NCBI GenBank assembly: GCA_043747595.1
Contig: JAYTOX010000026.1
Coordinates: forward strand, 1-60,475
Length of the DNA: 60,475 nucleotides
Reading direction: 5' to 3'
Source of the DNA: JADKIH01 sp043747595
Lineage (GTDB): Bacteria; Bacteroidota; Bacteroidia; AKYH767-A; 2013-40CM-41-45
The notes beneath the pieces were generated by a model that saw only the letters and a program-made list of their open reading frames with translations, was not told where the DNA came from and made no database searches. Of this stretch, positions 43,201 through 51,600 are shown piece by piece. The stretch's first letter is position 1; each line of letters opens with the position of its first letter. A program made the position numbers and the translations under genes.

Positions 43201-43420
43201 AAAAGAAAATTTTCAGCTAAGTAGTTTGTCGAGATACAATGGTAAGCTAGAGTTGACGCTGACTAATATGCTTGGAGAAGTTTTGCAAGAGAAAAACTAT
43301 TATTTAAATAATGAAATGTTACACATCTTTATAGAAACAAAAAATTTGTCTTCAGGTGTCTATATGATATTACTCAAAACTAAAGACAGGATTATTTTAA
43401 AGAAAGTGGTGAAGGACTAA
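40205..43420 (+). CDS. Secreted M43 (cytophagalysin-type) metalloprotease with PKD and T9SS domains
   Basis: A 1071-residue exported zinc protease: signal peptide (1-19), an M43 pappalysin-like catalytic domain (about 60-330) with HEVGHYFNLYH (zinc ligands His230, His234 and His240, catalytic Glu231), and a downstream Met-turn candidate ENYMDY. A PKD domain follows (FTYTWDFGDGSTASG), then a long beta-rich region, a second PKD-like unit (NNWNFGDAASG) and a type A sorting domain (IQPNPSKENFQLSS). Asn replaces the usual Gly inside the HExxHxxGxxH motif, as in several cytophagalysins. It probably degrades proteins outside the cell. Confidence 0.93.
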   Translation: MKKLYFTVLLLLFADFVSAQGDYCLTDKIWSEMVRKDSSLYLKRKIADDAIAKVTNSGSANESARLLRMNSVSNPKVIPVVIYIIHDNTPASNISMQQIQSQMDQLNQDFISLGVRFCYAKRSLVDSTNFVPQVGDSAGVIRINSAFTNLDQYTEDAQMKALSTLPSQSYMRIFVVKDIIPTGVLGYAYFPGTTTTLDGIVVRADVFGSNNFCPTCNLFPNYNLGSVMTHEVGHYFNLYHTFQGGCVTDTGVNACQVYGDRLCDTPPTTGSFGCPSPAPLSCDGVTPELIENYMDYTQDACKNSFTAGQTVRMDYSLNAYRLSLFSVQNLIVTGVTCVNIGNQYANFYCANYDGCLNRPMTFSSLSAAGFTYTWDFGDGSTASGDTVQHSYTAYGQFPVTLTAVNASLNINAASSTQVFITDCQPVICSVNKWDFTYGYMDFSSGTPIATNHPTMLLAADLPDFYMSYYRADSVGNSLFHVAYRSIYHTWGTLPGLYDSSFNFVDSLPTNSFFTLIPVPKRVNTFCLISGSALDSTSALNGIDTLSYSIIEAQNGNVSFLPGKKMVHVPFPSTLAVPRGIMYSACGIPNCDGTKVWIITSVLDFTRKYYVFELDSTGTMSLHQTYIASATSDYYTMVPSPDGRKIALNDFGNNTAILNFDKANGNITGYNPLSSGGWLGLGVFSPNSRFYYQAEQNILYSINGKLYQYDLYSTQPIATRKQISSYIKNSSLIPAHGRFGPDGKLYFGFTGQPLNAEETYRLAVINKPDVLDDGLNAVGFNMNGPDIRPANCPHPGINTWGYGAFVDFPDAFGCNWKPDVPSPFNYEAVDCFTYTFHSDDCFSNNWNFGDAASGSNNTSILSNPQHTFTLAGNYFVTRTINGITTSDSIKIETPDLRITETGLQNCIDLHDNYSVALPQSGVTYSWTIANGVPAYVPSATDIDVLWNDTSSMSRLKVLAVNQITGCADSVLLIPNFGCLLVSTSDQEMESRNILIQPNPSKENFQLSSLSRYNGKLELTLTNMLGEVLQEKNYYLNNEMLHIFIETKNLSSGVYMILLKTKDRIILKKVVKD

Positions 43421-44424
43421 TTTGCTTTCGAGAGGCAAAACGGAAGGGCGAACGATTTAAAATGTTTAATGGTTGATAAAAGAGGGAATTAATACATCGC
43501 TATGATTCAAGCTTAGGATAGTTGTATTGTGAAAATTGAAAACAAGGTTTTATTGGGAGAACAATTATTTTTTAAAAGATGAAACTACTATAGAAGAGAC
43601 ATTTAGCAAAAAGTTATCGTGTAAAAAAATAAAAGTTAAAGATTTTGCTTATTCCGTTTTTGAAAATAATAAATTCTCATAACTGAAGTTAAGGCAAACC
43701 AAATTTCAGCTTGTCGTATTTTAAATAATTCTATGATTCGGTTTCGTAATAAATATAAATTGATTGCTTCGAAAAGCGTTTTGATTGGGCATTGCACAAT
43801 TTATTTTTTTTCATTCTTTCCATTAATTATAAGTATGGTTCAGAAGTTCTAGTGAGCATTTCATAACAGGAAAAAGTATAATTGAAGGAAATAGTTTTTT
43901 TTGTGGATCGTTACGGCTGTTATTTTTTACACTTCCTGTTGGGTTTTCTTATTTATTGTGTGGCCATTAAATTCAGCAAGAAAAGTTAAGCGAGAAAATA
44001 CAAACATTATCCCGGCGAGGCTCGACAACTTATTCGAAATAAATTATTTTTGAAAAATTATTAAAACACGATTAAGCTTTATTGTACTAGAATGGATTAC
44101 GAAGGCAGCTTCATTTTAGCATTTATCGTCTTGTTCTGATGCATCATGTCTTTTGGAGAATATCAAACTTCTTTTATGAATATACTACTTTTTCAAAATT
44201 GCTGAGAAAAAAAACAATCAAACTGAGAATTAATTTTACAAAAGCAAACTGTTATAAATCTATTATGAAAATAAATTATAACAATTTAAAACATTTTATC
44301 TGGTAGAGTTTTAGCTTATAATTAACAAAGAATAAATACTATGCTATTATTAAGTATGTGAATATTGTAAGTTTTTCCTAAAATCATGTAAAACTTTAAT
44401 GCAAGAATCTCTTCACATTTGTAA
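43421..44424. other. Non-coding, AT-rich spacer
   Basis: About 1 kb without an open frame of note, RNA gene or repeat. Its size is unusual next to the compact array upstream. It may hold decayed genes, but no fragment could be recognised. Confidence 0.4.
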
Positions 44425-44442
44425 TGTAATACTGTTGTTACA
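44425..44442. promoter_or_regulatory. Dyad TGTAA-N8-TTACA, copy 1
   Basis: TGTAA (44425-44429) and TTACA (44438-44442) form an 18-bp dyad ending 17 bp before the ATG at 44460. Copies at 47341 and 47787 have the same half-sites and the same distance. It is probably an operator or part of a special promoter. Confidence 0.65.
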
Positions 44443-44459
44443 TATTAATCCAAAATAAA

Positions 44460-44675
44460 ATGTCTGAAAATAAAACACAAAACGGCGATCAGGAATCTGG
44501 TGGTAAGTCGCATCAAGAGCAAACGCAAGACGGAAAGAAGAAAAGGGAAATTGATCCTAATAATCCTACTGCAGACCGAGACAATAAAGAAGATTATCAG
44601 GAAATTGACGAGCAAAATGAAGGTTCAGTTAATACTGATGAGGACTCCGATGATCAAGAAGTAGAAGAAGAATAA
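44460..44675 (+). CDS. Small acidic disordered protein, paralogue 1
   Basis: A 71-residue, very hydrophilic protein without Cys, Trp or Phe and with almost no large hydrophobic residues, so surely intrinsically disordered. The block KSHQEQTQDGKKK then IDPNNPTA (17-39) matches the paralogue at 47376 closely; the tail is very acidic (TDEDSDDQEVEEE). Composition resembles hydrophilins and other stress proteins. It shares its upstream dyad and AAAATAAAATG start context with that paralogue. Confidence 0.75.
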   Translation: MSENKTQNGDQESGGKSHQEQTQDGKKKREIDPNNPTADRDNKEDYQEIDEQNEGSVNTDEDSDDQEVEEE

Positions 44676-44799
44676 TTTTTTGTTAAAAAAACTTCGGTTC
44701 AAAAAATTGAAAGCGAATCATGTTATAAGAAAGTTGAAATGGGAATTAAATTAGAAAGTAAGAGAAACGGTAAAAGTAAATACATTCAACTTTTGCCAA

Positions 44800-45243
44800 A
44801 TGAATAAGATACAATTATTGTTACTTTTTGCATGTACACTCGTTTCTTCATGTGTGGTGCAGTCGCCTAAATACACTTCTATTGAACAGGTAATGTCTTT
44901 AAAAGTTGGAATGTCAAAGGTACAAGTAGAAGAAATTCTAGGAATAAAACCTTATGATGTAAAAATTTATAGTGATACAAGCAATGTATTGATATATGTA
45001 TATCGAGTAGCTGACAGAAAAACACTTTCATTTAACACAGGTCCGGTGAATGGAAAAGAAACTATTGGTAAATACGTTCAATTGGATGTTACTTATTCAA
45101 TGAAGGACAAAGTATTGAGTATTGAATCGTGTAGAATGTGTGCCGACAATTTAGTGAATACAAGTAAAATAAATTTCGAAAAAGTTATTTTGTTTGCCAC
45201 TGTAACATTGCCGGTCATACTACTTTACTTTGGATTGAAGTGA
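44800..45243 (+). CDS. BamE/SmpA-like lipoprotein with C-terminal membrane helix
   Basis: A 147-residue lipoprotein: lipobox VSSC near residue 18, a small domain with SLKVGMSKVQVEEILGIKPY (33-52), the helix signature of the BamE/SmpA-like fold, then strands, two Cys (CRMC, about 112-115) and a hydrophobic helix at the end (VILFATVTLPVILLYFGL). The extra C-terminal helix is not typical of BamE. A role in envelope maintenance is inference. Confidence 0.68.
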   Translation: MNKIQLLLLFACTLVSSCVVQSPKYTSIEQVMSLKVGMSKVQVEEILGIKPYDVKIYSDTSNVLIYVYRVADRKTLSFNTGPVNGKETIGKYVQLDVTYSMKDKVLSIESCRMCADNLVNTSKINFEKVILFATVTLPVILLYFGLK

Positions 45244-45405
45244 AATTTAGGTTGTAAAATTACGAACTAATTTGATTGTGTTTAGAGAAATCCATCAGAA
45301 AATTATTGGTAAAATAAATTGTATCTAATTTGAATGCAAAAAAGAAGAAATTTAAATATTATAAAACGCTGAAACAAAATCTTCATCGGAAATATTTTTA
45401 TTTAA

Positions 45406-46047
45406 TTGAATTATTTAAGTTTCAATTACGCTTATTTATTATTTACAGATCATTCAATTTTAGTTGGTAAAAAAGTAACATTATTTACGAAAATTTATAT
45501 AAAAAATATGGCATGTGAAAGTTGCAAAGTTGTTGTTAAAGGAGCCTTGGAGGAAATTGACATCACACTATTAAAAGTAGAATTAGGTGAAATAGAAACT
45601 AAAGAAGATGTTTCTAATGAAGAAATGAAGTTGCTAAATAGTAAAATCAAAAAAGTAGGATTAGAGTTGTTAGAAAAAAAGCAAGGTGTATTGATTGAAA
45701 AAATCAGAAAAGTCATGTTGGATTATGTTTATAAATTTGATGAAAAACCAAATATTAATTTCTCTGTTATTTTGAGTGAAAAATTAAATCAAAATTATAC
45801 CTACTTAGCTAATTTCTTTTCAGAAGTTGAAGCAACCACCATAGAGCAATACATTATATCATTGAAAATTGAACGGATAAAGGAACTTATTATTTTTGGA
45901 GAAGATACGTTTTCAGAAATTGCACATAAGTTACATTATAGCAGCGTAGCACATCTATCTTCACAGTTTAAAAAGGTAACTGGATTGACTCCGTCACATT
46001 TCAGATCATTAAAGGAGAAAAGAAGACTTACCATTCAAAATATTTAA
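45406..46047 (+). CDS. AraC-type regulator with N-terminal ferredoxin-like/HMA-type domain
   Basis: Up to 213 residues. The first part has the motif NMACESCKVVVKGALEE, as in heavy-metal-associated-like domains that open many Bacteroidota AraC regulators (usually xxxKNMVCxRC). A helix-rich linker and a C-terminal AraC DNA-binding domain follow (TFSEIAHKLHYSSVAHLSSQ, then FKKVTGLTPSHFR). The only in-frame ATG before the domain is the Met of NMACESC at 45508; the frame is open from TTG 45406, so the true start is uncertain and probably a non-ATG codon a little upstream of 45508. It may control the three dyad-bearing genes around it (inference). Confidence 0.78.
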   Translation: MNYLSFNYAYLLFTDHSILVGKKVTLFTKIYIKNMACESCKVVVKGALEEIDITLLKVELGEIETKEDVSNEEMKLLNSKIKKVGLELLEKKQGVLIEKIRKVMLDYVYKFDEKPNINFSVILSEKLNQNYTYLANFFSEVEATTIEQYIISLKIERIKELIIFGEDTFSEIAHKLHYSSVAHLSSQFKKVTGLTPSHFRSLKEKRRLTIQNI

Positions 46048-46120
46048 TTACTAATGATAGTAATCCAGAGAATGAAAACAGTATAATAAAATCAATTAAA
46101 CAATTTTAAAATAATTTATT

Positions 46121-46420
46121 ATGAGCAAAAGCAAAGTAGTATTAGGAACATTAGCAGGACTTGCCATTGGTGCAATTGCAGGAATTTTGTTTGCACCAGA
46201 AAAAGGCTCCGTAACACGGAAACAAATCATGGACAAAGGAGATGATTATGTAGACGAATTAAAATCAAAGTTTGATAAATTCAGCGATTTGTTAACTGAA
46301 AAGTTTGAAAGCTTAAAAAAAGATGCGCAGGAATTAGCTAATAAAGGAAAAGAAAAGTATGATGAAGCGAAAAAAGATGTTAAAAATGGCGCATCAGAAA
46401 TTAAAAATACAGTTTACTAA
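46121..46420 (+). CDS. YtxH-domain protein
   Basis: A 99-residue protein with one short membrane or amphipathic segment (VVLGTLAGLAIGAIAGILFA, 6-25) and the signature FAPEKGSVTRKQI. A Lys/Glu-rich coiled coil to the end follows. This is the YtxH family, general-stress-associated in other bacteria; the exact function is unknown. The ATG follows AATAATTTATT. Confidence 0.87.
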   Translation: MSKSKVVLGTLAGLAIGAIAGILFAPEKGSVTRKQIMDKGDDYVDELKSKFDKFSDLLTEKFESLKKDAQELANKGKEKYDEAKKDVKNGASEIKNTVY

Positions 46421-47340
46421 TTATTTACATTTAATTTTCATCTTTTTTTTAATTAAATTATAGCAGATAATGCACTCCAATTAAAACACTCTAAGAGTTG
46501 GCGGAAGATTACAGCAATTCAACAATTCAATTGTTCAAATTGAATGTAATTGATAGGATAACGGATGTGGTTTCCAAACCTATGTCAAGTCTTGTGATTT
46601 TAAAAGAAGTTGCATTGTCGCTATTAATTATTAGGATTTGATTCGCATTTTCGATTGAAAAAAAATAGATGTGAGATCCAATTCATAGATTTTATATAAC
46701 CGGAGTTTTCTATGCACTAATTTTGTTTTTACGGTATGTATTCAGTCAATAATAGATTAAATATTCGGTGAGCAATTCCATAATAAACAATTGTGTAAGC
46801 GGAAAGAAGTATCATTTTGAGAAACGAAACAGATAAATTAAATGAATTAATTATTTAATTGCAAAAGAAACGTTCAAAGGAATTTTCGACTCTTTCTGAG
46901 CAGTTGAATGTTATTTACATACTTAATAAGTGAATCAATTTTATAAAACGCATAATTAAGCAAGATACTTCCTTTTCGGAAAACGGAAACAATATTTGCA
47001 AGAAATGTGATAGGAGTAGTTGCTGGAGTTATATTAATTTATTTTTGGTAGGCAATTCACTCAATTCTATTAGAAGATTATTTAGAAAGCAAATGCAATT
47101 ATCAGTAGCCATAGTTATTTCCAAACATGCAGATAATTTTAAGAATTCGAGTAAATAGATATTACAATGTTATTTAATTCTATATTATGACTTTATTAAG
47201 AATTAAATGATAATTGAATTAATATTGTCTGTAGTAGATCAATAATTTCAGTAATATTTATTCCCGAAAGTGTGTGAATGATGTAAATTAATTTGAAAAT
47301 AATGTAATGCTCTATTCGTATCATCTTCCCACATTTGCAA
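46421..47340. other. Non-coding, AT-rich spacer
   Basis: About 920 bp with no frame above 60 codons, except the antisense accident at 47248-47442. No repeat or RNA recognised apart from the dyad at its end. Confidence 0.4.
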
Positions 47341-47358
47341 TGTAATAATACAGTTACA
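47341..47358. promoter_or_regulatory. Dyad TGTAA-N8-TTACA, copy 2
   Basis: TGTAA (47341-47345) and TTACA (47354-47358), 17 bp before the ATG at 47376. The preceding CACATTTGCAA also matches copy 1 (CACATTTGTAA). Confidence 0.65.
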
Positions 47359-47375
47359 AATTAATTTAAAATAAA

Positions 47376-47651
47376 ATGAAGGAAAATCAAAAAGACAATC
47401 GCAATCAACAATCAGATAGCAAGTCGCATCAAGAACAAACACAAGATGGAAAGAAAAAAGCCGAAATCAATCCAAATAATCCAAAGGCAAACCAAGACAA
47501 GCAAAAAGATTCTAAGGATAATAAGCAAAGTCAAGGCTTACCTTCGCCTAAAGCAGGGAACAATACCACTGTTTCAGACAAAGATGATGTAGAAGAAGCA
47601 ACTTCTGAAAAAACGGAAAGTAGAAATATCCCCAAAGGAAATTCTAAATAG
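47376..47651 (+). CDS. Small disordered protein, paralogue 2
   Basis: A 91-residue hydrophilic protein paralogous to the one at 44460: both have KSHQEQTQDGKKK followed by an I(D/N)PNNP block. Its tail is longer and less acidic (SPKAGNNTTVSDKDDVEE). No Cys, Trp or Phe; certainly disordered. Its upstream dyad is identical in type and position to that of the paralogue. Confidence 0.72.
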   Translation: MKENQKDNRNQQSDSKSHQEQTQDGKKKAEINPNNPKANQDKQKDSKDNKQSQGLPSPKAGNNTTVSDKDDVEEATSEKTESRNIPKGNSK

Positions 47652-47786
47652 TAATTCCGAATTAAATAGAAGAGGGTTTATGATCAGTCTATTTCTATTT
47701 ATTAATAAAACAGAGATGCATGAATTATTTAATTTATTTCAAAAATAATGTAATGATATTTATTTCACAAGTAATTATCCTTACAA

Positions 47787-47804
47787 CGTAACAACTCAGT
47801 TACA
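47787..47804. promoter_or_regulatory. Dyad CGTAA-N8-TTACA, copy 3
   Basis: CGTAA (47787-47791) and TTACA (47800-47804), 17 bp before the ATG at 47822. The first base of the left half-site differs from copies 1 and 2. Confidence 0.62.
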
Positions 47805-47821
47805 AACTAAATTTTAAAAAA

Positions 47822-48151
47822 ATGGAAAATAATAAAATTGAAAGTTGCATGGATGCTTGCGAGACATGTGCAGATTCATGTGATACTTGTTCAACAGAGA
47901 ATAAAGGCAAGCCGGGAATGGAGCTATCTGTAGATCTATGTATCGCTTGTGCTGATGCTTGCAATGCATTGATTGCTGCAAGTGAAAGTAATTCAAATCT
48001 TGAAGCGCTTTATAAAAATTGTGTAGATGCCAGTACTGCTTGTGCCGATGAATGTGAAAAACATTCAGATATGAGACATTGCAAAGATTGTGTAACTGAT
48101 TGCCGAAAATGTGCAGCAGAATGTAAATCGATGCTTGAAGTGGCAGCTTAA
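47822..48151 (+). CDS. Cys-rich four-helix-bundle copper-binding protein (DUF326/Csp-like)
   Basis: A 109-residue protein with about 15 Cys placed along four amphipathic helices: CMDACETCADSCDTC (9-23), LCIACADAC, NCVDASTACADEC, and HCKDCVTDCRKCAAEC. This is the layout of the Csp copper-storage family, where thiols inside the bundle bind many Cu(I) ions. There is no signal peptide, so it would be the cytosolic (Csp3-like) type. A CxxxC-rich opening and the shared upstream dyad suggest stress- or metal-driven expression. Confidence 0.9.
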   Translation: MENNKIESCMDACETCADSCDTCSTENKGKPGMELSVDLCIACADACNALIAASESNSNLEALYKNCVDASTACADECEKHSDMRHCKDCVTDCRKCAAECKSMLEVAA

Positions 48152-48157
48152 TTGAAA

Positions 48158-48194
48158 ATTAGTCGCTCTTATAAAGAGCGACTAATTATTATTT
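48158..48194 (+). terminator. Strong hairpin terminator after the copper-binding gene
   Basis: ATTAGTCGCTCTT (48158-48170) and AAGAGCGACTAAT (48174-48186) form a perfect 13-bp stem with a 3-base loop, starting 7 bp after the stop codon, followed by a short T-rich stretch. Confidence 0.8.
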
Positions 48195-48637
48195 TATGCT
48201 TGTAATATATTTATGCATGTAAGTGTTTAGGCATTTACATGCATTTTTTGGATTAAATTTTATTTTACAAGTCAGATTTATTAAAACTCATTTTCCCTTA
48301 GTTTAGTAGACATATAAATTTCAGTATGAATCGTTTTTAGGATCTATCTGTTCTTTGAATATGATTAAAAAAGTGCAGGAAATGTAGCGAATTATGTAGA
48401 AAAGTTTTATTTGTTTGTGGTTATAAAAGCAATTAATACAAATAAATATTTATTAGAAGTAGCTATAGTATTAAACAGGAATTGTCTACAAATTATTTAC
48501 TTTACTTTATAGAAACATTAGCATACGTTGAAAGTAGTTAAAATAAAATTTAATTGACTTTTGAAAATTACTAAGCTAAATTATATCTGCAAAAAAAATG
48601 TAGATAGTTTGGTTTACCCGAGATTAAAAGTTGCTTA
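48195..48637. other. Non-coding spacer
   Basis: About 440 bp, AT-rich, between the convergent ends of the copper-binding gene and the minus-strand hybrid kinase. No feature recognised. Confidence 0.4.
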
Positions 48638-51600
48638 CTAATCATCTGTTTCTAATTTTAAAGCACTATTAATTTTTCCAAAAAGTAAGTCCTCATCAAT
48701 TGGTTTGGAGATGTAATCATTCATACCTGCTTCGAGACATTTCTGGTTATCCATAGTTGTAACATCGGCAGTAAGGGCAATGATTGGAATTTTAGAGTTC
48801 AGTTTGTTGCGAATAATTTGTGTTGTTTCAAATCCTCCCATCTCTGGCATTTGCAAATCCATCAAGATAAGATCGTATTTGTTTTTGTTAAGTAAATCGA
48901 GCGCAATTATTCCGTTACCGGCTATATCAAAATCGAAACCAAAATCTTTCAGTATTATTTTTAGCAATAGTTGGTTGAGTGGCATGTCTTCTACAACTAG
49001 AACTTTTATTTTTTTCAATCCTGATTGAGCAATACGTTTATTTTTAATTAGTGCCAAGCCAACATTCTCCTGAAGTTTCAAGTTTGATTTTGATTTGCTA
49101 AAAGTAAGAGTAAAGACAAAAGTAGATCCACTATGTAATTTACTCCTAACACTTATTGTCCCTCCTTGCAATTCCACCAATTGCTTTACGATTGCAAGAC
49201 CTAATCCTGAACCGCCAAAAGAACGTGTAGTTTCTTGTGACGCTTGTTCAAAGCTATTGAAGATAAATGGTAGTTTTTCTTTTGCAATACCAATACCCGA
49301 ATCGGTGAGTGAAAATTGAAGTGTTATGTTTTCAGGATCTTCTTTAAACATACCTATATGCAATGTTATTTTTCCTTTTCTGGTGAATTTAACTGCATTG
49401 CTTAATAAGTTTAAAATTATTTGTCGTAACCTCAAAGGGTCGCCTGTTACAAACTTAGGAATTGCACTATCATATTCTGTATGTAATTTTATATTTAACT
49501 CGTTTATTTTTGGTTCAAACAAATGCGTCATAGCAGAAATAGAGTCAACCAAATTAAACGGAATTTTTTCAAATGTCATTTTGCCTGCATTCACCTTCGC
49601 TAAGTCAAGAATGTCGTTTATTAAAATAATAAGTGCATCGCCCGACACCTTAATGGCATTGATGTATTCGCGTTGGTGTTCATCCAATTCTGTTTTTAAC
49701 ACCACATGTGTAAATCCGATGATAGCATTCATTGGTGTTCGAATTTCATGGCTCATGTTACTCAAAAACTGTTGCTTTGCTTTTACAGCATCTTCAGCTA
49801 TTTGTGTTTTTACTTTGGAATTATTATTTGCCAAATTCAATTCAACATTGCTCTCTTCAATTATCTTAAAGGCCTTCTTTTTTTCTGCCATTTGCACTTC
49901 GAGCAATTTGTTTTCTTTCCGTTGCACTTCTGTAGCTAGCCGTTTTACTTCGGTGATGTCAGAAATAGTAAGCACAATTAATTCCTCATCTTCATTATGT
50001 CGCATAATTTTTTTTGCATTGAGCAACATTGTTTTCTCGCCTATGGTCGGGAAGGTATGAATAACTTCAAAATCATGAATAGTGTTATCGTCGGGTATTA
50101 TTACTTCAAGTAGTTCATGTAAGCGAGGTATATTCCATTGTTGATTTCCCAATTTGTATAACGACATTCCTATACTTTCTTCTTCTGTAACATGGAATAT
50201 TTTACAAAACACCTTGTTCACAGATTTGATCCGGATGTTTTTATCTAATACCAACATAGGCTCATGAACAGTAGAGAGAATGCTTTCATAATAAGCGTAT
50301 AGTTCTTCTACTTGAAGGATGCGTGCTTGCAATTCATGGTTTGTAGTTATCAACTCTTCGTTAGTCGATTCAATTTCTTCTTTTGATGTTTCAAGTTCTT
50401 CGTTTAGACTTTGCAGTTCTTCGTTGCTGGAGACAATCTCTTCATTGGCACTTTGCAATTCTTCGTTAGCAGCTTCCTGATCTTGCGTAATCGATGCCAT
50501 ATCATAGCGGGCCGATGCAATTTCTTCTTCCAGTTTTTTTATTCTCCGATCTTTTGCAACACTGTTAGATTTACTATTTTTCTTAACTTTCTCAGTTGTT
50601 TCGGTTTGTATTTCACTTGTAAAAACGATAACGAGTAAGTCGTCTTCGCCATCCATTTTAAAGGGATTAACCTCCAAGTTAATTAGTCGTAAAGCAGTGC
50701 CGGGTGTTACGCGGTTCATTTCAATTCCTAACTTACATACAGTTTGTTGTGTTTTTATTGCATGATGGATGGCATTACGAAGTTCAAATGTAATTTCAGG
50801 TTGGGCCATTTTTAAGATATTCAAACTGGCCTTGCCGGCTGAGTTCTGGAGATAATTAGAAGTAGCTCCCCTAAATTGCAGAATCTCTAAATCGTGATTT
50901 ATAACAACACTTGCCGGTACATAACCTGTAAGTAGATAAGAGTCAAAAGCGCTTCCTAAATTTCCGTTAAGAGAATGTTGTTTTTTTGGTAATGTATTTT
51001 CAGAACTATTTTTATGAGAAATAGACTTTTGTAAAATTCTTGGAGTTATATCCGAAAGTGTATTTTTTCCGGTATTTTTTTTTCGGATATATATTTTGAT
51101 TTTTTTATCAGTACCGGGAGTAAACAATTGCAAGGAGCCGCCAATCGTTTCTGATTTACCCAACATCAAGAATCCGTTTTCATTCAAGGCATAATGAAAA
51201 GTGGCAATAGCTCTTTTCTGTGCCGCTGTATCAAGGTAAATGAGCAGGTTTCGACAACTTATAAAATCCATGCGTGAAAAAGGTGGATCGCTTAACAAGT
51301 TATGTTGTGCAAAAACACAAACATCACGAAGAGTTTTGGAGATGCGATAATTATTTTTAGAACGGGTAAAAAAGCGATGGAGTCTTTTAGCTGTAATGTT
51401 TTTAAGTTGATGTTTGTTATATTCTCCAATGCGAGCTTCGTTGATTGCTTGAGTGCTTAGATCAGATGCAAAAATCTGGAAAGGAACATTAAGTAATTTA
51501 TTATCCTGCAATTCAAAAAGCAACATAGCAATGGAATAAACCTCTTCTCCAGTTGCGCATGCCGGAACCCAAATACGTAATGTTTCACCTTGTGCTTTGG

